Shown: piece after piece, positions 13,858 through 25,100 of the stretch
How positions within the stretch are numbered: position 1 is the first letter of the stretch
How the letters are laid out: the number at the start of each line of letters is the position of its first letter
DNA from: Nomia melanderi
Lineage: Eukaryota > Arthropoda > Insecta > Hymenoptera > Halictidae
Assembly: GCF_051020985.1 (NCBI RefSeq)
Contig: NW_027475353.1
Coordinates: 1 to 64,000 of the forward strand
Direction of reading: 5' to 3'
DNA: 64,000 nt
The notes under the pieces: model-generated
What the model was told of the DNA's origin: nothing
Database searches by the model: none
Seen by the model: the letters and a program-made list of their open reading frames with translations, nothing else
Translations under genes and position numbers: made by a program

Positions 13858-14876
13858 TGTTCCGTCCGACGCGGAACAAAACGGAGAAAATCCTCGAAGG
13901 TTCGTTTATGATATGGACGTGCCAACAAATTTACTTTCGGGATTAGCTTTTTTCGAACTCAGTTTATTTATTTTAGTTACAAGGGGCAATCGCACCCTAA
14001 ACCATGAGAAAATCATTTAGTTAATCCGCGCATCTCCAGACAATAGTTTTGGAATTTTCGTCGTTCGTACAGAAAACCGACCATATCATAAACCGGGAAT
14101 TTCCGAAGGGTCGACGCGAACCTCGTTCGTAACGGTTCCGCCAGCCATGCGTCAACTTGGAGGAAATTTCCAAGGCATCGGCAAACCTTCGAGGATCCCT
14201 CGCACGTGGCCATTGCCCTCACCCTTGCACCAAGAGGGCTGGCCAAGGGGCGTCGTCCAAGACGCCCCCCGATTTTTGGAATTATGTGCTGATTGGGTAT
14301 TTTCAATTTCCCAATCAGCACACTCGACACAAAACCTGTAGGTGTCGTATAAAAACACCTACAGGATCGCACTCGAGAGGTTTTTTCGCTCAATCGTTCG
14401 GAGTGACAATCTCAAAGGTTTTTACGCTCATTACAAGATAAGTCGCTCAATCGTTCGGAGTGACGATATCTCGGGAATTCTCACGCATTCAACGTTCAGT
14501 CCATCGTTCGGGACACATAAGTCGCTCAATCGTTCGGAGTGACAATATCTCAGATACTCAATCGTTCGGAGTAACGAGATATCATTCATTCATTCAAACA
14601 GTAGTCAGTCCATCGTTCGGGACAACTGCAACTAGTGATCTGATCTCAACCAGTCGGAGATCAGAATTGAATCAGTCGATTTCTGAAGAAATTCGTAAAT
14701 CGACGCGTCGCGAGTATTAACGAGACCTAAAGTTAAAGCTGGGATTTACAACCCCAGCCGAGGAATTTAATCCGCGTTAGTATTCGTGTACGTGCGACGT
14801 CGCATTTTTCGGTTTCTCGAGCCGGATCTACTACGCCACATTTGTTGATCCTTCGAGCCGGATCTGTGACGGTACA
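13858..14876 (+). repeat. BEL 5' LTR
   Basis: A 1019-bp terminal repeat beginning TGTTCCGTCCGACGCGG and ending GACGGTACA. Homologues are the 3' LTR at 20535-21528 and the solo LTR at 41461-42470. It contains two perfect hairpins around a TATA box and several copies of TCAATCGTTCGGAGTGAC in its second half. Short ORFs on both strands recur in the other LTR copies only because the DNA is repeated, so I do not call genes. Part of this LTR (about 14554-14606) matches the solo LTR but is missing from the 3' LTR of the same element. Confidence 0.95.
14285..14365 (+). promoter_or_regulatory. LTR core promoter region: two hairpins, TATA box in the second loop
   Basis: Hairpin 1 has perfect 13-bp arms TGTGCTGATTGGG (14285-14297) and CCCAATCAGCACA (14310-14322). 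Hairpin 2 has perfect 11-bp arms CCTGTAGGTGT (14335-14345) and ACACCTACAGG (14355-14365). Its 9-nt loop contains TATAAAA (14348-14354), so transcription would start a few tens of bases downstream, inside the LTR. The arms are slightly degraded in the 3' and solo LTRs, but TATAAAA is kept in all three. The promoter assignment is inferred from the TATA box and its position. Confidence 0.65.
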
Positions 14877-15235
14877 TATTTTTGGTCCTTCGAGCCGGAG
14901 GTACTAGCCGGAGTTTCACAGAACACATTTTTGGTCCCTCGAGTCGGACCCGCGTTTGTGAAAATACAGTGCATAAGTGGATCCAACGGAAGCTGTCAAC
15001 CGTCCAATTCAAGGTCTAACGGCGAGAATCCAGATTGGACGAACGACACGACTCCAAAGCAGCCGAGCAGCAGGCCACAGAGCGAGGAACGACGAGTCCA
15101 ATCTGTTGCGGGAAGTCTACGAACAAACACGTCCTCCGCATCAGTCAAGGTAGGCTCGTCAAGATTTACCGATCGAATCCTCTCGTACGATATCCTTGAT
15201 TGCACTTTCCCACGTCTCGACTTCTTACCATCGAA
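14877..15235 (+). other. BEL leader (5' untranslated region of the internal domain)
   Basis: About 360 bp between the 5' LTR and the gag start. The first part repeats a roughly 45-bp motif with PBS-like cores (CTTCGAGCCGGAG; CCCTCGAGTCGGACC) that continues a tandem repeat begun inside the LTR. The rest is non-repetitive and would hold packaging and dimerisation signals, which cannot be identified by eye. A reading frame upstream of the chosen gag ATG continues open from 15200. Confidence 0.7.
14883..14899 (+). other. Primer-binding site, tRNA-Tyr
   Basis: TGGTCCTTCGAGCCGGA lies six bases after the 5' LTR. It is complementary over 17 nt to the 3' end of animal tRNA-Tyr(GUA), whose acceptor end I know as ...TCCGGCTCGAAGGACCA. 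This is where minus-strand DNA synthesis would start. The same motif is present inside the LTRs (14846-14863 with one mismatch; 42440-42457 perfect over 18 nt). Confidence 0.85.
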
Positions 15236-16591
15236 ATGGCGAACGCGTCAATGAACGAGTCGAGTGCAAATCAAGCACAAACGGTCCGCCTACTAAAAAA
15301 CAAACGCCGCGCGTTCAAGTCGCAAATTACGTCCCTTAACAACGCGCTAGAGACGTATCAAGATTCCGCGAAGGAACGCGTAAAACTCCGTGAACGCGTC
15401 GAGAGGCTGCGAAAGCTTTTCGATAATTTCAACGACATCCAAGACCAGCTGGGGCTCATCGAGGAGTTCGAGCAAACGGAAGCGGAACGAGAAGCGGTTA
15501 CAGAGCAGTACGATGACGTCATCGCGACGGCCATCACGATGCTACAAGACGCGGAGCAAGCAGGCAGGCAACCACCAACGGCGACAAGAAGCGTGAACGA
15601 TTCTCCCGCGTTGTCAGCCTCGTCGTCCGCGATCGGGGTACACTTGCCGAAAATCGAACTGCCGAAGTTCGATGGCCGTCTTGAGAAATGGGTCGCATTC
15701 AAAGACGCATTCTCAACGATGATACATTCGCACCCGGGGTTGACCGATATACAGAAATTGCATTATCTGCGACTTTCTCTATCCGGCAAGGCTGAATCCG
15801 CGATCGAGTCGTTTACGATCAGCGAAGACAACTACAAGGCAGCGTGGGATCAACTGATCGAGACTTACGACAACACGAGAGCACTCGTGCTGCAACATTC
15901 GGCGTTGCTTCGCGATACCCCCGTAATGATCGACGACACAGCCGAATCGATCCGCGACTTGATAAACCATATGCAGTCGCATATAAGATCGCTACACGCG
16001 CTGGGAAGATCGTGGGAAGATATCGCGAGCGATCTACTCGCCAGCATCGCGATCTCCAAAATGAGTACGGGGACGAAACGAGAATGGGAGCAAACTTTGT
16101 CCGACACGACGATGCCGAAAATCGCTGACATCTTTCGGCATCTCCGTAACGCGTCTCACCGATGCAGGACCGACGATGCGCCCACGAAGCCCCCAGTCTC
16201 GATCGCGAATCGTGCATCTCCAGCAACCGTCGCGTCATCGCAACAACCCGCAAAAAGGATACCGGTACTCCCAAGGAAAACGCCTGCACCTCCCAGGAAG
16301 CCGTCATCGCCGCGGACGGCCAGGAAGCAAACTTTCGTGGCAACAACACAATCGAGCTGTAAAATTTGCAACGCAGGTACGCATCGGGCGTACCAATGCG
16401 CCAAATTCCTTGACATGACGGTAACTCGTCGCCTTCAGGCAGCACGCAAGGCAAACCTTTGCCTCAACTGCCTCCAAGGAGACCACACCACCGAAGCCTG
16501 CCATGGAGGAAATTGTCGAGTCTGCCATGGGCAGCACAACACAAAGCTCCATCGGGATGCATCGCCGAAGGAAGAAGCCAGGAAAACCTGA
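15236..16591 (+). CDS. BEL gag-like polyprotein (nucleocapsid with three zinc knuckles)
   Basis: A frame of 451 codons from ATG 15236, which has purines at -3 and +4. An upstream in-frame ATG at 15200 would add 12 residues. Residues about 20-95 are highly charged and heptad-like, a likely coiled coil. The segment from about 135 (LPKIELPKFDG) matches the DUF1759-type gag core of BEL elements. The C-terminus has two CX2CX4HX4C knuckles (from residues about 375 and 409) and a third C2H2-like finger (CRVCHGQHNTKLH, about 427), expected to bind RNA in the particle. The frame ends at TGA 16589-16591. Pol continues in the same frame with no further stop, so a gag-pol fusion would need stop-codon readthrough, or the TGA is a mutation. 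Confidence 0.85.
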   Translation: MANASMNESSANQAQTVRLLKNKRRAFKSQITSLNNALETYQDSAKERVKLRERVERLRKLFDNFNDIQDQLGLIEEFEQTEAEREAVTEQYDDVIATAITMLQDAEQAGRQPPTATRSVNDSPALSASSSAIGVHLPKIELPKFDGRLEKWVAFKDAFSTMIHSHPGLTDIQKLHYLRLSLSGKAESAIESFTISEDNYKAAWDQLIETYDNTRALVLQHSALLRDTPVMIDDTAESIRDLINHMQSHIRSLHALGRSWEDIASDLLASIAISKMSTGTKREWEQTLSDTTMPKIADIFRHLRNASHRCRTDDAPTKPPVSIANRASPATVASSQQPAKRIPVLPRKTPAPPRKPSSPRTARKQTFVATTQSSCKICNAGTHRAYQCAKFLDMTVTRRLQAARKANLCLNCLQGDHTTEACHGGNCRVCHGQHNTKLHRDASPKEEARKT

Positions 16592-19500
16592 CTGCGACGG
16601 AAACGTACCGGACGGACATCACGACGACGACAAGGCGTTTCATTCATATCCGACGGGAAAACAAACGGATTGCTGGCAACAGCAGTCGTGCAGGTATTCG
16701 ACAACGACCGGCAACCCGTTCAATGTCGGACGTTGGTTGATACCTGCTCAAATGCGAATTTCATAACGGAGGACCTCGCGAAGAAGCTACGTTTGCCGTC
16801 GAGTCGGGCATCCGTAGCCATTCAAGGCCTCAACCGAGTCAACACCGTATCAAACAAATTGGTATCCACAACCATTAAATCGCGGTTGTCCAATTTCCAG
16901 CGGGCACTAACGTTTTTCGCGATCCCGCAAATTTCTGAACGGGTGCCGGACGTCCCGTTAGACCGATCAAGGTTGCGTATACCGGCCAACGTTCCTCTGG
17001 CAGATCCATCGTTCCACCAACCAGGAAGGATAGACATGCTGATCGGCACCGGCCCAGCACTGGCGTGCCTCAGCATCGGTCAAATCGACCTTTCCGATCG
17101 AGGTGGACGCGATTTGGTTCTCCAGAAGACGCAACTAGGTTGGATCATCGGGGGAAACGTCCCAACCGTCGCCGCCACACGCACGACCCGCGAGGCCTTC
17201 GTCGCGAACCTGAACTTCAACCTACAGAAATTCTGGGAAGTGGAAGAAGGACCTCAGAGTCGACATTTATCAACGGAGGAGCACGAGTGCGAAGAACATT
17301 TCGCAAAAAACGTTCGACGCGACCATTCCGGACGATACGTGGTTGCGTTACCGTTTAACGAAAAACGGGAAGAACTCGGAGAATCACGCACGCGCGCCCT
17401 GCATCGTTTCCGTTCGCTTGAACGGAAACTAGAACGGGATCCGGAATTGGGGGACGAATACAACACGGTCATGAGGGAATATATAGCGCTCGGGCACATG
17501 ACGCAGGTAGAAACCTTCGACGCACCGGGCTTCTACCTGCCGCACCACGCCGTCGTAAAACCATCGAGCACGACGACTAAGGTACGCGTAGTATTCGACG
17601 GGTCTGCAAAGACCAGTAGCGGAATATCATTAAACGACGCGCTAATGATAGGCCCTACGATACAGGACGACCTCTTTTCCCTACTCTTGCGCTTCCGGAT
17701 GCATGCGTTCGTCATAACCGGGGACATCGAGAAGATGTACCGCCAATTCCTCGTTCGACCAGAGGATCGGGCTTATCAACGCATTTTGTGGAGAGATAAT
17801 GGTTGCATAAGAACGTACGAGATGAATGTGGTCACGTTCGGACTATCATCGGCTCCATATCTCGCCATCAGATGCGTTCATCAATTGGCAGACGATGAGG
17901 GCGACGCATATCCGGAAGCAGCAGAGATCATCAAACGAGATCTGTACGTCGATGATCTCCTCACGGGCGCCGACACAATGGAGGAAGCGCGGCACATCCA
18001 ACATCAAATCGGCGAGCTTCTTCAACGGGGTGGATTGAACATTCGTCAATGGGCGTCGAACGAACCCGCCCTTCTTAAGGGACTCCGCGAAGACCAAATC
18101 CACCCGAAGATCCTCGGCGATGACACAACGATGAAGGCGTTGGGAATATCCTGGGACGCCAGGAACGATGCGATTCGTTATGCGGTCGAAATTCAAGTCG
18201 TTGGCAAGGTCAGCAAACGGACCATCTTGTCAACGATCGCCAAAATATTCGATCCATTAGGACTTCTTGGACCCGTCACCATTATCGCCAAGATTCTAAT
18301 GCAACGTCTATGGCAATTGAAGATCGACTGGGACGAATCGCTTCCCGCCAGCCTTTACACGGAGTGGACCACATACGCAGCGCAACTCCAAGAACTGAAC
18401 GACATCGAATTCAACCGTTGCGTGACCCTGAGGAACCACCAACGTCTCGAACTCCACGGATTCTGTGACTCCAGCGAACGCGCATACGGAGCCTGCGTGT
18501 ACGTACGTACGATAGACGCTGTAGGACGCGTCGAAACACACCTGCTCTGCGCGAAATCCCGCGTGGCACCACTCAAGACGGTTACGCTCGCGCGTCTAGA
18601 GCTATGCGGCGCCGTGCTTCTAGCGTCCTTAGTCACCTCCATCCAACGGGCGATTTCGGTTAAGATCCATCAGACATTTTTGTGGACCGATTCCACAATA
18701 GTGTTGAATTGGATCAACACACAGCCCTGTATGTTAAAAACATTCGTCGCCAACCGCGTGGCCGACATACAGGGCAAAACCGAGATAAACACGTGGCGCC
18801 ACATCAAATCGGAATACAATCCGGCCGACTTGATTTCAAGAGGACTAATGCCCGCTCAATTCGTTCGAAACTCATTGTGGCTCCACGGTCCGGACTGGCT
18901 CGCGACGGAGCAAGCAAGATGGCCAATTTCGAGATACACGGTCTCGAGTGAGATACCCGAAACGAAAGGGGTGACATGTCTCGCGAACTCAACCGTTCGG
19001 AGTGACGAGATTCTCACTCGATACTCGTGTATCAAAAAGCTCACGCGAATCGTCGCGTATTGCCTCCGTGTTCGTCACCGCACCGCCGGTCCGCTTACCA
19101 TCGAGGAAATTCGTGAAGCCGAACTCCGCGTCGTCAAAATGGTCCAATCCACGGCCTTCGAAAGGGATATTAAGGACCTGGAATCCGGAAGGCTGCACCC
19201 CAAGAGCCAACTCCGATCCCTTACACCGTTTCTCGACGAAAAGGGATTATTGCGCGTCGGCGGACGTCTGCAAAGGTCCGAGTTACCTTTCGCAAGGAAA
19301 CATCCAATCTTACTACCAAAGGGTCATCACGTGACGGACCTAATTATACGCGAGACGCATGTGCGATACCACCACGCAGGCATCACGGCAACGCTTTGCA
19401 ACGTACGGCAAACGTATTGGCCCATTGATGGGAAAAACACAACACGCAAGATTATCCGGCGCTGCGTCAGGTGTTTCCGACTTAATCCACCTGCCGTGGA

Positions 19501-20464
19501 TTATATCATGGGAAATCTACCTGCGACGCGCGTCACCGCCGCTCGGCCATTTTACAACTGCGGCGTTGATTATTGCGGTCCGTTCTGGGTCAAGGAGCGG
19601 CGCTTCCGAAATCGGACCCGAGTCAAGGTGTACGTTGCAGTTTTTACCTGCTTCGCGACGAAGGCCGTTCACCTCGAAGTAGCCGGCGACCTGACCACCG
19701 AGGGATTCATCGCGGCCCTAAAACGGTTCATAGCACGGAGGGGGTTATGCCGTAACATCTATTCCGACAATGGCACGAATTTTGTCGGAGCCGACAACGA
19801 ACTCAAGGCATTATAGCAATCACTCTCAAAGGACGAGCAACTGCGGCGATTCATAACGGACAACGCGATCTCCTGGCACTTCATGCCAGCCTTATCGCCA
19901 CATTTCGGTGGCCTATGGGAAGCCGCAGTGAAGTGCTTCAAACATCACGTGAAACGGGTTGTAGGCGACGAATTGTTCACCCTCAAACAATTCAACACGT
20001 TCGTAATCGAAGTCGAGGCCATCCTCAAATCGCGTCTTTTCACCCCCCTATCCGCGGATCCCAATGATCCGTCCGCCCTGACTCCCGGCCATTTCCTGAT
20101 CGGTGATTCCTTTACGAGTCTTGCTGAGATTGATTTCAGCGGAACACCGACGAACCGGCTGTCCACCTGGCAACACATCCAGAAGGTCAAGCGACATTTC
20201 TGGGCCAGGTGGCATAAGGAGTATATCCACCATCTGAACGAGCGGCATAAGTGGACAACCGGCACCCACCACATACGAGAGGGGACCGTCGTGGTCATGA
20301 AGGAGGACCACCTTCCACCTTTGGCCTGGCACCTCGGACGAGTGGTAGCTACGCATCCTGGGGCGGATGGGGTAATTCGGGCAGTCACCGTTCGGACCAG
20401 CCACGGGACCTACCGACGGAACGTGAGGCAATTGGCGCCTCTACCTGACTCGGAGTCAGATTAG
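16592..20464 (+). pseudogene. BEL pol (protease, RT, RNase H, integrase) with in-frame stop
   Basis: Same frame as gag. With residue 1 at ATG 16670, the order is: aspartic protease (LVDTCSNANF, D24, with DTC where D[ST]G is usual); RT (motif A D352, YVDD 426-429); RNase H acidic residues D600, E644, D674, D720; integrase HHCC-like zinc region (ending CVRC) and DDE core with D967, D1033 and E1084; and a BEL-type C-terminal domain (HHLNERHKW...). An amber codon (TAG, 19814-19816) lies between the second and third catalytic residues of integrase. The frame then runs open to TAG 20462-20464. Protein ending at the first stop would keep RT/RNase H but lack an active integrase. The rest of the frame is free of stops and frameshifts, so decay is recent. 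Confidence 0.92.
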
Positions 20465-20534
20465 CAGCATCGCAACGCTAAGGACTCAGGCACAGGATAC
20501 ATTGATCGTTCGTACCGATCAACGGGGGGGAGCA
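20465..20534 (+). other. BEL 3' internal end with polypurine tract
   Basis: Short spacer after pol ending in GGGGGGGAG (20524-20532) plus CA directly before the 3' LTR start TGTTCC at 20535. The purine run is the expected primer for plus-strand DNA synthesis. Upstream is an imperfect palindrome, GATCGTTCGTACCGATC. Confidence 0.8.
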
Positions 20535-21528
20535 TGTTCCGTCCGACGCGGAACAAAACGGAGAAAATCCTCGAAGGTTCGTTTATGATATGGACGTGCC
20601 AACAAATTTACTTTCGGGATTAGCTTTTTTCGAACTCAGTTTATTTATTTTAGTTACAAGGGGCAATCGCACCCTAAACCATGAGAAAATCATTTAGTTA
20701 ATCCGCGCATCTCCAGACAATAGTTTTGGAATTTTCGTCGTTCGTACAGAAAACCGACCATATCATAAACCGGGAATTTCCGAAGGGTCGACGCGAACCT
20801 CGTTCGTAACGGTTCCGCCAGCCATGCGTCAACTTGGAGGAAATTTCCAAGGCATCGGCAAATCTTCGAGGATCCCTCGCACGTGGCCATTGCCCTCACC
20901 CTTGCACCTAGAGGGCTGGCCAAGGGGCGTCGTCCAAGACGCCCCCGATTTTTGGAATTATGTGCTGATTGGATATTTTCAATTTCCCAATCAGCGCACT
21001 CGACACAAAACCTGTAGTTGTCGTATAAAAACACCTACAGGATCGCACTCGAAAGGTTTTTTCGCTCATTACAAGATTTTTTCACTCATTCAACGTTCAG
21101 TCCATCGTTCGGTACACATAAGTCGCTCAATCGTTCGGAGTGACGACACACGAGGTTTTTTCGCTCAATCGTTCGGAGTGACGATATCTCAGAGGTTTTT
21201 TCGCTCAATCGTTCGGAGTGACGATATCTCAGAGATTTTTTCTCATTACTCAACGTTCAGTCCATCGATCGGGACAACTACAACTAGTGATCTGATCTCA
21301 ACCAGCCGGAGATCAGAGTTGACTCAGTCGACTTCTGAAGAAATTCGTAAATCGACGTGTCGCGAGTATTAACGAGACCTAAAGTTAAAGCTGGGATTTA
21401 CAACCCCAGCCGAGGAATTTAATCCGCGTTAGCATTCGTGTACGTGTGACGTCGCATTTTTCGGTACCTCGAGCCGGATCAACTACGCAACATTTGTTGA
21501 TCCTTCCAGCCGGATCTGTGACGCTACA
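20535..21528 (+). repeat. BEL 3' LTR
   Basis: A 994-bp LTR beginning TGTTCCGTCC and ending GACGCTACA. It differs from the 5' LTR by many substitutions and by block differences in the CGTTCGGAGTGAC-repeat region. It lacks the ATCATTCATTCATTCAAACA segment shared by the 5' LTR and the solo LTR. The next base starts SatA. LTRs of one insertion are identical when inserted, so this level of difference means age, gene conversion, or a recombinant origin. Confidence 0.93.
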
Positions 21529-23325
21529 AAAATGTTTAAAATTATATAACACTATATAAAACTATATAAAACTATAAAAAACTAACAAAACTATATAAAA
21601 CTATATAAAACTATACAAAACTAGATAAAACTCTATAAAACTATATAAAACTATATAAAACTAATGAAACTATATAAATGTATATAATACTATATAAAAC
21701 GTTTTAAAGCTAATAAAACTATATAAAACTATATAACACTATATATAACTATATAAAACTATATAATACTAACAAAACTATATAACACTGTATATAACTA
21801 TATAAAACTATATAATACTAACAAAACTATATAACACTATATAAAACTATATAAAACTATATAAAACTACATAAAACTGTATAAAACTATATAAAACTCA
21901 GAAAACTATATAAAAGTCTATAAAACTATATAAAACTATATAAAACTAACAAAACTATATAAAACTATATAAAACTATATAATGCTATATAAAACTATAC
22001 AAAACTATATAAAACTATATAAAACTATATAAAACTCTATAGAACTATATAAAACTATATAAAACTATATAAAACTATATAAAACTAACAAAACTATATA
22101 AAACTATATAAAACTAATAAAACTATATAAAACTATATAGAACAATAAAAAACTATATAAAACTATATAAAACTATATAAAACTCTATAAAACTCTCTAA
22201 AACTATATAACACTATATAAAACTATATAAAACTATATAAAACTAACAAAACTATATAAAACTATATAAAACTATATAAAACTCTATAAAACTCTATAAA
22301 ACTATATAAAACAATATAAAGCTATATTAAACTATATACAACTATATAAAACTATATAAAACTATTTAAAACTATAAAAAACTACATAAAACTCTATAAA
22401 ACTAAGTAAAACTATATAGAACTATATAAAACTATATAAAACTAACAAAACTATATAAAACTATATAAAACTAATAAAACTATATAAAACTATATAAAGC
22501 TATATAAAACTAATAAAACTATATAAATCTATATAAAACGATATAAAACTATATAAAACTTTATAAAACTATATAAAACTCTATAAAACTATATAAAACT
22601 AACAAAACTATATAAAAGTAACAAAACTATATAAAACTATATAAAACTATATAATGCTATATAAAACTATACAAAACTATATAAAACTATATAAAACTAT
22701 ATAAAACTCTATAGAACTATATAAAACTATATAAAACTATATAAAACTATATAAAACTATATAAAATTAATAAAACTATGTAAAACTATATAAAACGATT
22801 TAAAACTAATAAAACTCTATAAAACTATATAACACTATATAAAACTAATAAAACTATATAAATCTATATAAAACAATATAAAACTATATAAAACTACATA
22901 AAACTGTATAAAACTATATAACACTAAGAAAACTATATAAAAGCCTATAAAACTATAGAAAACTATTTAAAACTATATAAAACTATAGAGTACTATATAA
23001 AACTATATAAAACTAATAAAACTATATAAAATTATATAAAACTATATAAAACTAATAAAACCATATAAAACTATATAAAACTATATAAAACTATATAAAA
23101 CTATATAGAACTATAAAAAACTATATAAAACTGTATAAAACTATATAAAACTATATAACACTATATAAAACTATATAAAACTATATAAAACTCTATAATA
23201 CTATATATAACTATATAAAACTATATAAAACTATATAAAACTAATAAAACTATATAAAGCTATATAAAACTAATAAAACTATATAAATCTATATAAAACG
23301 ATATAAAACTATATAAAACTATATA

Positions 23326-25100
23326 AATCTACATAAAACTATATAAAACTATATAAAACTATATTAAACTAAGAAGACTTTATAAAACTATATAAAACTC
23401 TATACAACTATATAAAACTATTTAAAACTATATAAAACTATATAAAACTATTTAAAACTGATATAACTATATAAAACTATATAAAACAATATAAAACTAA
23501 CAAAACAATATAAAACTATATAAAACTATATAAAGCTATATTAAACTATATACAACTATATAAAACTAATAAAACTATATAAAACTATATAAAACTAACA
23601 AAACTATATAAAACTATATAAAACTATATAAAACTATATAAATCTATATAAAACTATATAAAACTATATAAAACTACATAAAACTGTATAAAACTGTATA
23701 AAACTAAGAAAACTATATAAAAGTCTATAAAACTATATAAAACTATTTAAAACGATATAAAACTAACAAAACTATATAAAACTAAATAAAACTGTATAAA
23801 ACTATATAAAACTATATAAAACTATAAAACTATATAAAACTAACAAAACTATATAAAACTATATAAAACTATATAATGCTATATAAAACTATACAAAACC
23901 ACATATAACTATATAAAACTATATAAAACTCTATAGAACTATATAAAACTATATAAAACTATATAAAACTATATAAAACTATATAAAATTAATAAAACTA
24001 TGTAAAACTGTATAAAACGATTTAAAACTAATAAAACTCCATAAAACTATATAACACTATATAAAACTATATAAAACTATATAAAACTATATAAAACTAA
24101 GAAAACAATATAAAAGTCTATGAAACTATATCAAACTATATAAAACTCTATAATACTAAATAAAACAACATAAAATTATATAAAACTATATAAAACTATA
24201 TAAAACTATATAAAACTATTTAAAACTATAGGCAACTATATAAAACAATATAAAAATATCAAAACTATGTAAAACTATATGAAACTATATAAAACTATAT
24301 AAAACTCTATAATACTATATAAAACAACATAAAATTATATAAAACTATATAAAACTATATAAAACTATATAAAACTATTTAAAACTATAGGCAACTATAT
24401 AAAACAATATAAAAATATCAAAACTATGTAAAACTATATGAAACTATATAAAACTATATATAACTATATAAAACTATATAAAACTATATAAAACTATATA
24501 GAACTATATAAAACTAATAAAACTATATAAATTATATAAAACAATATACATCAACATAAGACTTATAAAACTATATAAAACTATATAAATCTACATAAAA
24601 CTATATAAAACTATATAAAACTATATTAAACTAAGAAGACTTTATAAAACAATATAAAACTCTATACAACTATATAAAACTATTTAAAACTATATAAAAC
24701 TATATAAAACTATTTAAAACTGATATAACTATATAAAACTATATAAAACAATATAAAACTAACAAAACTATATAAAACTATATAAAACTATATAAAGCTA
24801 TATTAAACTATATACAACTATATAAAATTAATAAAACTATATAAAACTATATAAAACTAACAAAACTATATAAAACTATATAAAACTATATAAAACTATA
24901 TAAATCTATATAAAACTATATAAAACTATATAAAACTACATAAAACTGTATAAAACTGTATAAAACTAAGAAAACTATATAAAAGTCTGTAAAACTATAT
25001 AAAACTATTTAAAACGATATAAAACTAACAAAACTATATAAAACTAAATAAAACTGTATAAAACTATATAAAACTATATAAAACTATAAAACTATATAAA
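23326..25100 (+). repeat. SatA higher-order duplication, offset 1262 bp
   Basis: Roughly 500-bp segments starting near 23326 and 24588 share private variants in the same order. Two anchors give the same offset: CTAAGAAGACTTTATAAAAC (23371 vs 24633) and the TTTAAAACGATATAAAAC variant (23751 vs 25013). Between them, a segment with GGCAACTATATAAAACAATA recurs at 24231, 24390 and 25285. Confidence 0.75.

Larger units (their letters stand above)
13858..21528 (+). mobile_element. BEL/Pao LTR retrotransposon (nearly complete, inactivated)
   Basis: A 7.7-kb element: 5' LTR (13858-14876), tRNA-Tyr primer-binding site, leader, gag, pol ordered protease-RT-RNase H-integrase, polypurine tract and 3' LTR (20535-21528). 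The LTRs begin TGTTCCGTCC and end in TACA. RT with YVDD, an A17-type protease and the integrase C-terminal region assign it to BEL/Pao. In-frame stops separate gag from pol and interrupt integrase, so it cannot now encode a complete integrase. The 5-bp flanks differ (ATCTG at left, AAAAT at right). The left flank is U2Sat and the right flank SatA, so the insertion has been rearranged since integration or joined in assembly. Confidence 0.95.

Noticed and set aside
14013..14720. ORFs on both strands inside the BEL LTRs
   Set aside because: They recur in the 3' and solo LTRs only because the LTR is repeated; frames are broken by indels in the solo LTR, and no domain is recognisable.
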